A stretch of DNA of 64,000 bases from Marinomonas fungiae (GCF_001418205.1 NZ_LIQF01000011.1:55178-119177), one strand, 5' to 3'; counted from the first letter of the stretch, positions 27,280-36,271 are shown. The notes: generated by a model not told the origin, from the letters alone. A program made the numbers and translations.

Positions 27280-28785
27280 TTAGCGAAAGAACAGCTTACA
27301 CGCTGGGTTATCGTTTTCGTCTTGATAAGGGTAGCCCAACTCGTCTAGATAACGCGTCACATCGGTCTCTTCACCGACCGCTTGTAGTCCAACCAAAACA
27401 CGACCGTAGGCATCACCGTGGTTACGGTAGTGGAACATGGAAATATTCCACTGGCCGCCCAGTGTATTAAGGAACTTCAACAAAGCACCAGGACGTTCTG
27501 GGAATTCAAAGCTGTACAGCAACTCACCTTTGTCGCTACGCAAGTGACCGCCGATCATATGGCGCACGTGAACCTTAGCGGTTTCGTCGTCGGTTAGATC
27601 GACGATTTCGTAGTCTTTTAGATCGTGTAGCAGCTCTTCACGGCTGTGCGGGCTACCACCGAGCGCGACACCGACGAAGATCACAGCTTCTTTTTCATCA
27701 CTGTAACGGTAGTTAAATTCGGTGATTGAACGGCCCACTAGCGCCTGACAGAAATCTTTAAAGCTGCCAGGTGCTTCAGGAATGCGCACGGCAATGATGG
27801 CTTCGCGCTTTTCACCCAGCTCTGCACGCTCAGATACGTGACGTAAGCGGTCGAAGTTAACGTTGGCGCCCGAATTGATTGCCACCAAACGTTGGCCTTT
27901 CGCACCTTCACGTTCGATGTATTTTTTCAGACCCGCTAGCGCACAAGCGCCCGCTGGCTCTGTGATCGAGCGCGTATCATCGTAGATATCTTTGATCGCG
28001 GCACACATTTCATCAGTGCTCACCGTGATAACTTCGTCAACGCAATCTTTGGCAATTTCAAAGGTGTTCTTACCAATTTCCGCTACAGCAACGCCTTCAG
28101 CGAAAATGCCGACTGTGGATAGACGAGTTGGCTTGCCAGTGTCTAAAGCAATCTTCAAACACGCAGCATCGATTGGTTCCACACCAATGACTTTGATCTC
28201 TGGACGCAGGTATTTGATGTAAGCAGACACACCAGCGATCAAACCGCCACCGCCCACAGGGATAAACACCGCATCGATGTCACCTTCGATCTGACGTAAA
28301 AGCTCCATACCGATGGTGCCTTGACCCGCAATGGTGTCGATGTCATCAAATGGGTGCACATACACTTGGCCCGTTTCGGCCATAATTTCTTGTGACTTCG
28401 CAAACGCCGCGTCGAAGGCATCACCCGATAACACCACTTCCGCACCACGTGCGCGCACCGCGTTAACTTTTACATCGGGCGTCGTCGCAGGCATGACGAT
28501 GGTCGCTTTGATGCCTAGCTTTTTCGCCGCGAGCGCTACACCTTGAGCATGGTTACCGGCTGAGGCCGCAATCACACCCTTGGCACGTTCTTCTTCAGAA
28601 AGCTGAATAATCTTGTTGTATGCGCCACGAATCTTGAACGAGAACACTGGCTGTAGGTCTTCTCGCTTCAAAATAATATCGTTGCCAGTGCGCTCAGACA
28701 GCTGTGTAGCACGGGAAACGGGTGTTTCTACTGCGACGTCGTATACCGGCGCCTGTAGAATTTTTTTGATGATCGTGTGAGGCAT
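27280..28785 (-). CDS. ilvA: Threonine ammonia-lyase, biosynthetic
   Basis: PLP-dependent threonine deaminase, first step of isoleucine synthesis (threonine to 2-oxobutyrate and ammonia). I start at ATG 28785 (MPHTIIKKIL), six bases after AGGA; an ATG two codons earlier touches the ribosome site. The product has 501 residues. The PLP lysine lies in FSFKIRGAYNK, with the glycine-rich phosphate loop GGGGLIAG and two C-terminal ACT-like regulatory domains (about 325-501). Feedback inhibition by isoleucine is therefore expected. Divergent from rpiA. Confidence 0.97.
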   Translation of the reverse strand: MPHTIIKKILQAPVYDVAVETPVSRATQLSERTGNDIILKREDLQPVFSFKIRGAYNKIIQLSEEERAKGVIAASAGNHAQGVALAAKKLGIKATIVMPATTPDVKVNAVRARGAEVVLSGDAFDAAFAKSQEIMAETGQVYVHPFDDIDTIAGQGTIGMELLRQIEGDIDAVFIPVGGGGLIAGVSAYIKYLRPEIKVIGVEPIDAACLKIALDTGKPTRLSTVGIFAEGVAVAEIGKNTFEIAKDCVDEVITVSTDEMCAAIKDIYDDTRSITEPAGACALAGLKKYIEREGAKGQRLVAINSGANVNFDRLRHVSERAELGEKREAIIAVRIPEAPGSFKDFCQALVGRSITEFNYRYSDEKEAVIFVGVALGGSPHSREELLHDLKDYEIVDLTDDETAKVHVRHMIGGHLRSDKGELLYSFEFPERPGALLKFLNTLGGQWNISMFHYRNHGDAYGRVLVGLQAVGEETDVTRYLDELGYPYQDENDNPACKLFFR

Positions 28786-29046
28786 ATACATTCCTGCTTT
28801 TTCTCCAAAGCACGCCTAGAATCGGCGTTTGCGGGGGTAACTCAACTAGTAACTCGGTTAAAAACGAACACGCAATATACCCCTTCCACCCTTGATGAGC
28901 AAAGCCTTGGGCTGGATTTGACCGCTTTTTAGCAGAACTCGGCAACTTCGTCCTAGAGGGGTAACAAAACACGGGGGAACTGACTATAATGAGCTCACCC
29001 TTTAGGGCAACTTTCAAACACAATCACAGTCACAGGTTTATCCAGC

Positions 29047-29718
29047 ATGACGCAAGACGAATTAAAACAAGCAGTCGCTGAAGCCGCGGTGGAATACATC
29101 CTCCCGCTACTTGAAGAAGACACCATTGTCGGCGTAGGTACCGGTTCAACAGCGAACATGTTCATTGATGAATTGGCCAAACACAAACATCTATTTGACG
29201 GTACCGTAGCAAGTTCGGAAGCTTCTGCTGATCGCCTAAAAGGTCACGGCATCCCTGTGTATGACCTGAACTCTGTGTCTTCTATTCGCGTTTATGTAGA
29301 CGGTGCAGATGAGTCTAACGATCATCTTCACCTAATTAAAGGCGGCGGCGCGGCGCTAACGCGCGAGAAAATCGTGGCAGCGGTATCAGAAGAGTTTGTT
29401 TGTATCGCAGACGAATCTAAGCTGGTAAAAGTACTTGGTGATTTCCCACTACCAGTGGAAGTGATCCCAATGGCGCGCAGCTATGTGGCTCGTGAACTAG
29501 TAAAACTTGGCGGTGACCCAGTGTACCGTGAAGGTGTTGTCACAGATAATGGCAACCACATTCTAGACGTGTACAACATGCAGATCGTTGACCCAATTAA
29601 ACTGGAAAGCCAAATCAACGAAATCGTTGGCGTGGTGACAAACGGCTTATTCGCTGCACGCCCTGCAAACGTCTTGTTGCTAGGCACTCAGTCTGGCGTG
29701 AAAACACTTAAGGCTTAG
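29047..29718 (+). CDS. rpiA: Ribose-5-phosphate isomerase A
   Basis: Interconverts ribose 5-phosphate and ribulose 5-phosphate in the pentose phosphate pathway. The 223-residue protein has the phosphate-binding [15 protein letters not shown] (about 30-44), the catalytic segment [28 protein letters not shown] and CIADESKLV. ilvA-rpiA as divergent neighbours is common in gammaproteobacteria. A REP-like hairpin (29734-29800) lies just after the stop and may act as its terminator. Confidence 0.98.
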   Translation: MTQDELKQAVAEAAVEYILPLLEEDTIVGVGTGSTANMFIDELAKHKHLFDGTVASSEASADRLKGHGIPVYDLNSVSSIRVYVDGADESNDHLHLIKGGGAALTREKIVAAVSEEFVCIADESKLVKVLGDFPLPVEVIPMARSYVARELVKLGGDPVYREGVVTDNGNHILDVYNMQIVDPIKLESQINEIVGVVTNGLFAARPANVLLLGTQSGVKTLKA

Positions 29719-29733
29719 TTCTTCAGATAGCCT

Positions 29734-29800
29734 GAGACCAATTCTCGTTTCTCGCTCTACGCGCAAGCGCTAGAGGTCGCTTCAAAACGAAATTGGTCTC
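29734..29800 (+). repeat. REP-like hairpin, copy A
   Basis: Outer arms GAGACCAATT and AATTGGTCTC pair around the family core CTACGCGCAAGCGCTAGA (about 29757-29774). It lies 15 bases after the rpiA stop. The core itself can fold as CTA-GCGC around AA. Confidence 0.85.
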
Positions 29801-29828
29801 TGTCTTAATACAATTGTTCTAAGCCTCA

Positions 29829-29915
29829 GCAGACTTATTAGGATAGGACTCAACGTTATTTTCCAGTGACTTCTAGCGCTTGCGCGTAGAACAGAAAATA
29901 ATTGTTGAGACCTAG
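29829..29915. repeat. 87-nt direct repeat, left copy, containing REP-like hairpin B
   Basis: Nearly identical to 31571-31657 (three differences seen by eye). It contains REP-like hairpin B at 29849-29909 in inverted orientation, with outer arms CTCAAC/GTTGAG. A further fragment of copy A's right side (GTCGCTTCAATACGAAATT) follows at 29914-29932. Confidence 0.85.
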
Positions 29916-29949
29916 TCGCTTCAATACGAAATTAGCTGTATTCACAGAC

Positions 29950-30693
29950 CTATTCTTCCTCACTGTCTGAATTCTGTTTAAAAAGCATCTCAAAGAATGA
30001 TGGGATTTGGGGTTCAGGCTGAGTCTGATTGCCTTGGGCTTTTGCGTGAGCAATATTGTTTTCTATGTCCTGCCTCCAATTACCAGCAATTTGAGCTTCT
30101 TCAATGGGAGGAAGGTTGTTGTAATGCTCCTTAATGCCTTCTAAAGCTTCGCTGAAGTCACCATTATTTTGCCTCCATTGCCTCTCCATTTCTGCAACAA
30201 CCGCAGCTTTCCAAGCATATTCTTGATCGCCCTGTTCTGATAAAGCAGCTCGTCTTTCATTGGTCGTAAAGGTGCCGCTATCATCATAAATAATCAATGT
30301 CAGCTGGTCTGGGGCAAGCCTCGCAAAAGGATTAGTCCCGTTCCCATTGATAAATGCTGTGGCTTGCTTAGCCCGCTCTAAAAGAGCCGGGTCGTTTGTC
30401 TGGGGCACTTCAGCATCATGTCGAGCTTTATTTTGTTGGTACCTAGATCCAGAAAGCTGACTTCTAAGTGAATCAGCCTTATCAGCCAAAGCATCTCGAT
30501 CAAGACTCGCATCTCGCTCATCGGCACGGGTTTGCGCGTCATTGAGCTGCTGGGCAAGCGTAGAAATTTTTGGGCCAGACGTGCTCTGCGACTCAGATGG
30601 AGCGACTTTTTCTACAGTATCGCCAGCATTGTTTTGAGCCACTCCGGTACTTTGAAGTGAATTTCGTGAAATGAAGTTATTTATATTAATCAT
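29950..30693 (-). CDS. Tandem paralogue 1, unknown function
   Basis: A 247-residue hydrophilic, probably soluble protein with no signal peptide or membrane helix and no family I recognise. It starts MININNFISRN and has a long helical, Gln/Asp/Ala-rich middle, a conserved block LTLIIYDDSGTFTTNERRAA and an acidic C-terminus (QNSDSEEE). Its neighbour at 30772-31515 is a paralogue of equal length, nearly identical in the first 30 residues and at the end and more different in between. The pair is bracketed by 87-nt direct repeats. Expression signals are weak but the same in both copies, which argues that both are real genes. Confidence 0.7.
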   Translation of the reverse strand: MININNFISRNSLQSTGVAQNNAGDTVEKVAPSESQSTSGPKISTLAQQLNDAQTRADERDASLDRDALADKADSLRSQLSGSRYQQNKARHDAEVPQTNDPALLERAKQATAFINGNGTNPFARLAPDQLTLIIYDDSGTFTTNERRAALSEQGDQEYAWKAAVVAEMERQWRQNNGDFSEALEGIKEHYNNLPPIEEAQIAGNWRQDIENNIAHAKAQGNQTQPEPQIPSFFEMLFKQNSDSEEE

Positions 30694-30771
30694 GACTTTC
30701 TTCCGTGAATATAGAACTTGTTATCAACCAAACACTATTCCCAATGACTTCTTACCTTTACAGGTTGAAAC

Positions 30772-31515
30772 TTATTCATCCTCACTGTCTGAATTCTGTT
30801 TAAACAGCATTTCAAATAAAGATGGAATTAGGAGCTGAGGCTGAGATTGGTTACCTTGGGCTTTTGCGTGAGCAATATTACTTTCCAGGTATTGTCTCCA
30901 ATTACTATGCAGCTGCGCTTCCTCAATGGGAGGAACATTATTGTAATGCTCCATAATACCTTCTAGTGCTTCGCTAATATCACCGTTCTTTTGCTCCCAT
31001 TGCCTCATGATTTCATTAGAAATAGCGACTTCCCGAGCATAACGTTGTTCGTTCTGTTCTAAACGGGCTGCTCGTCTCTCATTGGTCGTAAACGTGCCGC
31101 TTTCATCATAAATAATCAATGTCAGCTGGTCTGGGGCAAGCCTCGAAAAAGGATTAGCCCCTGTGCCATTGGTAAAAGCAGTAGCTTGCTTAGCCCGCTC
31201 TAAATGAGCCGGATCATTCGTATCGGGCACTTCCGCATCATGTTTGGCTTTATTTTGGTAATAAGTTGACCCAGTAATCTGTTTCCTAAGTGACTTTGCT
31301 TTATCCGCTAAAGCCTCTCGATCAAGACTCTCATCTCGCGCATCGACACGGGTTTGGGCTTCATTGAGTTGCTGGGCAAGCGTAGAAATTTTAGGACCGG
31401 ATGTGCTCTGCGACTCAGATGAAGCGACTTTTTCTACAGTATCGCCAGCATTGTTTTGAGCCACTCCGGTACTTTGAAGTGAATTTCGTGAAATGAAGTT
31501 ATTTATATTAATCAT
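30772..31515 (-). CDS. Tandem paralogue 2, unknown function
   Basis: Second 247-residue member of the pair, upstream of paralogue 1 on the minus strand and separated from it by 78 bases. The first 30 residues are identical to paralogue 1; the middle differs (for example KSLRKQITGSTYYQ versus DSLRSQLSGSRYQQ); the YDESGTFTTNERRAA block and the MLFKQNSDSE end are kept. The first roughly 95 coding bases are almost unchanged between copies while the middle has drifted, which suggests a constrained or gene-converted N-terminal segment. A GGAGGAAAG-type ribosome site precedes the ATG. No function can be assigned. Confidence 0.7.
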   Translation of the reverse strand: MININNFISRNSLQSTGVAQNNAGDTVEKVASSESQSTSGPKISTLAQQLNEAQTRVDARDESLDREALADKAKSLRKQITGSTYYQNKAKHDAEVPDTNDPAHLERAKQATAFTNGTGANPFSRLAPDQLTLIIYDESGTFTTNERRAARLEQNEQRYAREVAISNEIMRQWEQKNGDISEALEGIMEHYNNVPPIEEAQLHSNWRQYLESNIAHAKAQGNQSQPQLLIPSLFEMLFKQNSDSEDE

Positions 31516-31570
31516 GACTTTCCTCCATGAAAGTGAAACCTGTAGCCAAGATAGAAGTGTAAAGCATTAA

Positions 31571-31657
31571 GCAGACTTATTAGGATAGGACTCAACGTTA
31601 TTTTCCAGTGACTTCTAGCGCTTGCGCGTGGAACGGAAAATAATTGTTGAGGCCTAG
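31571..31657. repeat. 87-nt direct repeat, right copy, containing REP-like hairpin C
   Basis: Partner of 29829-29915. It contains REP-like hairpin C (31591-31651), outer arms CTCAAC/GTTGAG. The two copies enclose the tandem paralogues. Confidence 0.85.
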
Positions 31658-31704
31658 CCTACTGTATAACTCGCCTTTGCAGCTCCCCCAACTTATCAAG
31701 ATAG

Positions 31705-31769
31705 AGCCCTGCGTTATTTTTCAGCGACTTCTAGCGCTGCGCGTAGAGCGAAAAATAATGGCTGGGGCT
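31705..31769 (-). repeat. REP-like hairpin, copy D
   Basis: Arms AGCCC/GGGCT plus the inner CGTTATTTTTC/GAAAAATAA pairing, around a core that has lost one base (CTAGCGCTGCGCGTAG). It lies about 30 bases downstream of the zntB stop, a terminator-like position. Confidence 0.8.
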
Positions 31770-31800
31770 AGCTCTCAAAATAACCAGCAGAACTAATAAA

Positions 31801-32760
31801 CTAGAACCAGCGGCTCTTACGCATCACCACATATTGGCCGATGCCCATCAGGATCAAGACACCGACAAAGATCCAAAACGCACTATTGTTCTCAACACCA
31901 GGCAGACCGCCAACGTTAATACCAAATAAGCCTGTTAAGAAGCCTAACGGCATAAAGATACCGGATAGGATCGACAGCACGTACATGCGGGCGTTCATCT
32001 TCTCCGCTTGGTGGTTGGCAAACTCCTCTTGCATCAACAAACAGCGCTCACGAAGTGACTCTAAAGCCTCTACATAACGAGTGATATCGTTGGCAGCCTC
32101 TTGAACATGAGCCAACTGTTCCTTGGTCATCCAAGATTGCATCTCACTTGCCAAGCGCGAAATGGCTTCTTTCTGCGGTACAAGGAAACGACGTAGGCGT
32201 ACCGTCTGCAATCGGCGGTCTACCAAGATAGTGCGCTGCTCAGGGGAGACTTGTTCGCTCATCTCCTCTTCAAGCTCACCTAAGGTATCTTCCAAACCAT
32301 CAATAACACCCGCCATGCGAGCCGTTAGAGTATGAGTCAAGGTCGCGACTAAATCAGCGATGTTTTCAGCCCCCTCCCCCTGCTCTAAGTTGGTTACCTG
32401 CTCCATCACGGATAACAAACGACGACGGCGGGTCGAGACAATAAAGTGCGGCGTTGCCCACAAGCGCAACGACACCATATCGGAGGGATCAGAATCAGGG
32501 TTCAAGTTCACCCCACGTAACGTCACCAACACGCCATTGCCCATTTTCACAGTACGGGGGCGAGTCTCATCGGCAAACAGCGCATCCACCACCGCATCAG
32601 GGATATCAACCATATTATCAAGCCAGTCTCGACCATCGTCCTTGGAGCAGTCGATATGTACCCAATGGGCACCACTTTCAGGGATCTCTGTGGGCAATTG
32701 CGCCACGCGCTCAGCGCCACCTTGGCCATCAAATTTTAAGTAGTGCAGTAAGTAATCCAT
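31801..32760 (-). CDS. zntB: CorA-family zinc transporter
   Basis: Inner-membrane divalent metal channel or transporter, 319 residues. A long acidic/helical cytoplasmic domain (1-255) is followed by two C-terminal transmembrane helices. The pore signature is GIN (in LFGINVGGLPG) rather than the GMN of magnesium-type CorA, which fits the ZntB subfamily linked to zinc. It ends with the basic tail RKSRWF. Single gene, divergent from fbp; a REP-like hairpin follows its stop. Confidence 0.88.
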   Translation of the reverse strand: MDYLLHYLKFDGQGGAERVAQLPTEIPESGAHWVHIDCSKDDGRDWLDNMVDIPDAVVDALFADETRPRTVKMGNGVLVTLRGVNLNPDSDPSDMVSLRLWATPHFIVSTRRRRLLSVMEQVTNLEQGEGAENIADLVATLTHTLTARMAGVIDGLEDTLGELEEEMSEQVSPEQRTILVDRRLQTVRLRRFLVPQKEAISRLASEMQSWMTKEQLAHVQEAANDITRYVEALESLRERCLLMQEEFANHQAEKMNARMYVLSILSGIFMPLGFLTGLFGINVGGLPGVENNSAFWIFVGVLILMGIGQYVVMRKSRWF

Positions 32761-32885
32761 AGTGTTCTCATCTCTTTATCAATGAGCCGAGCCTTCGACT
32801 CATATTTATTGGCTTTTTGGCTGACGCGAAACCAAGGGGGTGGCATAATTTCAAATAGACGAATAAATAAAAAGGACCCTATGCC

Positions 32886-33845
32886 ATGCAAAGCCTATCT
32901 CAGTTCCTTGCGTCGGATGTCTCATCCGCATCATTGCAGGAAGTATTGTTAGTCACAACCCAAACTTGTATTGAAATCTCTAGCGCTCTTAAGAAGGGTT
33001 CCCTAGCCGGCATCCTTGGTATGGCAGGCAATGAGAACGTACAGGGAGAAGAGCAAAAGAAACTGGATGTGATCTCTAACAACATGCTTAAAGGTGCTTT
33101 GCTAGCGTCTCCAGCAATACGCGCGATTGCTTCTGAAGAAGAAGACGATATTGTCCCAGCGAATACAGATGGCGAATATTTGATTGCTTTTGACCCACTG
33201 GATGGCTCATCAAACATCGACATCAACTCTATGGTGGGAACCATTTTCTCCATCTATCGACAGGTAGGTAGTGAACCAGCAACGGAAGCCGACTTCCTGC
33301 AACCAGGTAAAAACCAAGTAGCGGCAGGTTATGTGCTATACGGCCCATCGACTATGTTGGTGTTTACAACGGGCCACGGCGTCAACATGTTTACCCTAGA
33401 CGTTGAGCAAGGCGAGTTCATTCTGACCCGTGAAAATGTGAAAGTCGATCCAGAGACGCAAGAGTTTGCCATCAATATGTCGAACCAGCGCTTCTGGTCT
33501 GATGCCATGCAAAACTACGTAAATGATTTGGTAGCGGGTAAAGACGGTTCACGTGGCAAGAACTTTAATATGCGTTGGGTCGCAGCAATGGTGGGTGATG
33601 TACATCGTATTCTATGTCGTGGCGGTATCTTTATTTACCCTTGGGATAAGAAAGATCCAAACAAACCAGGTAAGCTGCGTTTGATGTACGAAGCCAACCC
33701 AATGGGTATGCTGCTTGAGCAAGCGGGCGGTAAAGCCTTCACCCACACTGAGCGTATTCTAGATATCCAGCCAGAAGGCATTCACCAGCGTGTAGCGGTG
33801 GTATTAGGCGCAGCAAACGAAGTGGATAAGTGCCTAAGTTATTAA
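32886..33845 (+). CDS. fbp: Fructose-1,6-bisphosphatase class I
   Basis: Gluconeogenic phosphatase making fructose 6-phosphate. The 319-residue protein has the metal-binding [11 protein letters not shown] motif (about 100-110) and the C-terminal [19 protein letters not shown] substrate-binding segment. The start at 32886 is nine bases after GGA; another ATG at 32881 is out of frame. It has its own promoter region and terminator. Confidence 0.97.
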   Translation: MQSLSQFLASDVSSASLQEVLLVTTQTCIEISSALKKGSLAGILGMAGNENVQGEEQKKLDVISNNMLKGALLASPAIRAIASEEEDDIVPANTDGEYLIAFDPLDGSSNIDINSMVGTIFSIYRQVGSEPATEADFLQPGKNQVAAGYVLYGPSTMLVFTTGHGVNMFTLDVEQGEFILTRENVKVDPETQEFAINMSNQRFWSDAMQNYVNDLVAGKDGSRGKNFNMRWVAAMVGDVHRILCRGGIFIYPWDKKDPNKPGKLRLMYEANPMGMLLEQAGGKAFTHTERILDIQPEGIHQRVAVVLGAANEVDKCLSY

Positions 33846-33867
33846 CACTTATAATGAAACACAAAAA

Positions 33868-33893
33868 GACCGACTAATTTAGTCGGTCTTTTT
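33868..33893 (+). terminator. Rho-independent terminator of fbp
   Basis: GACCGACTAA (33868-33877) and TTAGTCGGTC (33879-33888), followed by TTTTT and preceded by five A. It can work for both fbp and the convergent small gene. Confidence 0.92.
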
Positions 33894-33922
33894 CGTTGTA
33901 ATAACGGTCACACTAGCAGCGA

Positions 33923-34240
33923 TTAATCTGGCGCTACACCAGATAAGAAAATTTGTACTTGCTGATGCTGATCGCCCCAAATATGGGATTTCACATCTTG
34001 TAGGAATTTTTGCGCTTCATGAAGAGTGACTATGCCTCCCATCAATTCAGCACCAATCCCCTCTTGGGTAAAGAAGAAACGCCACACATGACCGTCGACT
34101 TTGACTTCCCCTTCTCCATTGACATAGGACACTTGCTCAAAGTGGTAATCTGATGGCACAAAACACGCAAGCTCTTTGCCTGCGTCACCGTAATTCATGT
34201 CCGGAACATACCCTTGGCGATCGACTAATCCGAATTTCAT
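33923..34240 (-). CDS. Small conserved-looking protein of unknown function
   Basis: A 105-residue soluble protein with no signal peptide. The sequence looks globular (CFVPSDYHFEQVSYVNGEGEVKV split over two strands, then VWRFFFTQEGIGAELMGG and a helical LHEAQKFLQDVKSHIW). A GGAGCG-type ribosome site lies upstream on the minus strand. No family recognised. Convergent with fbp; upstream lies the repeat array at 34336-34585. Confidence 0.6.
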   Translation of the reverse strand: MKFGLVDRQGYVPDMNYGDAGKELACFVPSDYHFEQVSYVNGEGEVKVDGHVWRFFFTQEGIGAELMGGIVTLHEAQKFLQDVKSHIWGDQHQQVQIFLSGVAPD

Positions 34241-34335
34241 ACTGCGCTCCTGTTGTTGTTTCCTTCAGCATAGACCTTTCAATATTTATTTGCTGAGTTT
34301 TTGCTGTGGGGATTGCGCAGGGTCATCAGGGGTAA

Positions 34336-34403
34336 AGAAACCAACAATTATTTTTTGCTCTACGCGCAAGCGCTAGAAGTCGCTAAAAAATAACGTTGGT
34401 TTC
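34336..34403 (+). repeat. REP-like hairpin, copy E
   Basis: Outer arms AGAAACCAAC and GTTGGTTTCT are perfectly complementary; the inner arms TTATTTTTT/AAAAAATAA flank the family core. First unit of the array in the 500-base gap between the 105-residue gene and the FucP-like gene. Confidence 0.88.
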
Positions 34404-34425
34404 TCTCAATCAAGTCTGCGAAATT

Positions 34426-34496
34426 AAGACAAAGCAATGATTCTTCACTCTACACGCAAGCGCTAGAGGCCGCTAAAAAATAACGTCGGTTTCTTT
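34426..34496 (+). repeat. REP-like element, copy F (hybrid arms)
   Basis: The core is near-consensus, but the left arm (AAGACAAAGCAATGATTC) matches copy G and the right arm (AAAAAATAACGTCGGTTTC) matches copy E. The outer arms therefore do not pair. It begins 90 bases after the matching point in copy E. Confidence 0.8.
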
Positions 34497-34516
34497 TAAG
34501 TAAATCCGCAGAGTTC

Positions 34517-34585
34517 AAGACAAAGCAATTATTCTTCGTTCTACGCGCAAGCGCTAGAGGTCGCTTCAGAATAGCGCTTTGTCTT
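34517..34585 (+). repeat. REP-like hairpin, copy G
   Basis: Outer arms AAGACAAAG (34517-34525) and CTTTGTCTT (34577-34585) are perfectly complementary around the core. The rest of the gap (34586-34740) shows nothing recognisable apart from the ribosome site of the next gene. Confidence 0.85.
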
Positions 34586-34740
34586 TCACTTAAGATGCTA
34601 TTACACATTATTTGCAAATTACGACACGGCTGTTAATCGTTCATCAGTAATCACGCTCTAAGGTGCTGCCTTCATGCATTCGTCTGGCTCAAGTGTGCCG
34701 GACACTTTCAGCAATAAGAACAAGATAAAGGCAGTTTCCT

Positions 34741-36027
34741 ATGCAAGCTAATGAGCGCGAGCCATTCGTATACGCCAATATGCGTTTGGCGTTTATTCTT
34801 CTCATCACCTGCTTTGCAGCGTGGGGTGTGGCGGCGAATATGACCGACCCACTGGTGAAGGTGTTTAGTAAGATTTTCACCATGAACAACTTCCAATCGG
34901 CGTTGGTACAGTTTGCCTACTATGGCGCCTACTTCTGTTTGGCGTTGCCTGCGGCCTTTATTAACGTACGTTTCTCTTACAAGACAGGTGTTTTGACGGG
35001 GCTTGGATTGGCTTGCTTGGGGGCATTAGCCTTCTATCCAGCCAGTCTGTCGATGACTTACGGCTTTTTCCTTGCGGCGCTGTTTATTATGGCGGCGGGC
35101 TTGTCGATTTTGGAAACCTCGGCCAATCCCTTTGTCATGGCCATGGGGCCACGACACAACGCCACACGTCGTTTGAACTTGGCACAAGCCTTCAACCCAG
35201 TAGGAACTAATATTGGTGTCTTCCTAGCGGCAGTATTGATCCTACCGAACTTGAATACCGCCACGGCAGAAGAGCGCGCAGCCATGACGATAGATGCCTT
35301 GAATGCCGTCCGCGCCGCAGAGTTGCAAGCCGTAATGACCCCGTATGTGGGCATGGCGCTGGTATTGTTGATTATTTGGTTACTGATTGCCTTTGTGAAA
35401 GTCCCTCGCGTGGAGAACGCGGGCGTGAGCCATGAACAAGAGCAACACGATGGCTTTATCCCGACGTTAAAACGCCTACTCAAACTACCGCAATATCGTT
35501 GGGGCGTGGTGGCACAGTTCTTTAACGTAGCAGCGCAGACCTGCGTTTGGACCTTTACCATACAATATGTACAAGAGACGCTAGGCGGCAGTGAAGCCAG
35601 CGCTGCGGACTATCTGCAATACAGTTTGATTCTGTTTCTGGTTTCACGTTTTGTCATGACTTGGCTGATCGGTATCTTCCGTCCAACGATCTTGCTGGCA
35701 ATATTGGGCTTTGCTGGCACCTTGCTATGTGCTTACGCGGCACAAGCGTCAGATATTAGCGGTGTTTGGGCGATTGTCGGCATCTCGGCGTGTTTGTCTC
35801 TAATGTTCCCAACCATTTACGGCATTGCCTTAAATGGTCTGGGGAAAGACACCAAGTTCGGCTCAGCAGGCTTGGTGATGGCGATCCTCGGTGGTGCCAT
35901 TATGCCAATGGTCCAAGGCGCGGTGATCGATACCTTCAGTGCCAGCGTGTCATACCTTGTACCGGCAGCATGTTTCCTAGTGGTCGCGGGCTACGGTGTG
36001 TTTGCCGTTCGCCATATTCAAGACTAA
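34741..36027 (+). CDS. FucP-type major facilitator sugar:proton symporter
   Basis: Twelve-helix MFS transporter of 428 residues in the L-fucose:H+ symporter family. Supporting segments are FAAWGVAANMTDPLVKVFSKIF in helix 1 and the following loop (written here in part), the acidic membrane stretch ILETSANPF, and RRLNLAQAFNPVG before helix 5. No fucose isomerase, kinase or aldolase gene is near, so the substrate may be another hexose. A GATAAAGG ribosome-site-like sequence precedes the ATG. Single gene with a terminator. Confidence 0.85.
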   Translation: MQANEREPFVYANMRLAFILLITCFAAWGVAANMTDPLVKVFSKIFTMNNFQSALVQFAYYGAYFCLALPAAFINVRFSYKTGVLTGLGLACLGALAFYPASLSMTYGFFLAALFIMAAGLSILETSANPFVMAMGPRHNATRRLNLAQAFNPVGTNIGVFLAAVLILPNLNTATAEERAAMTIDALNAVRAAELQAVMTPYVGMALVLLIIWLLIAFVKVPRVENAGVSHEQEQHDGFIPTLKRLLKLPQYRWGVVAQFFNVAAQTCVWTFTIQYVQETLGGSEASAADYLQYSLILFLVSRFVMTWLIGIFRPTILLAILGFAGTLLCAYAAQASDISGVWAIVGISACLSLMFPTIYGIALNGLGKDTKFGSAGLVMAILGGAIMPMVQGAVIDTFSASVSYLVPAACFLVVAGYGVFAVRHIQD

Positions 36028-36039
36028 TTTTCACTTCGT

Positions 36040-36068
36040 AAAAGCGTTGCTGACACAGTAACGCTTTT
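36040..36068 (+). terminator. Terminator of the FucP-like gene
   Basis: AAAAGCGTT (36040-36048) and AACGCTTTT (36060-36068) with an inner CTG/CAG pairing. The short T tract is part of the stem. Confidence 0.75.
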
Positions 36069-36271
36069 CCTCCCGATATCGAGCAAAGCGTTCATTTCTT
36101 GATGCTTTGCCGACTTGAGAATCCCTTTCGTTCGTATTTCCTACCAAATCACACAAAACACTTCCAGATTGCCCTGTGAGCTGACAATTGATGCTGAGCT
36201 AATCAACTTTCCCCATCGAGGTTTTGATTTACATTACTCCTATCGTAATGCACATACCGGAGAGGAACTCC

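Noticed and set aside
29849..31651. Integron-type attC sites around the tandem paralogues
   Set aside because: ACTCAAC at the left of hairpin B resembles an attC R'' box, but the right side does not give a GTTRRRY box. Other copies do not fit, the sites do not alternate with genes, and there is no integrase.
34336..34585. CRISPR array
   Set aside because: Three repeats at 90 bases might suggest an array, but the units are long hairpins with related spacers and no cas genes are present.
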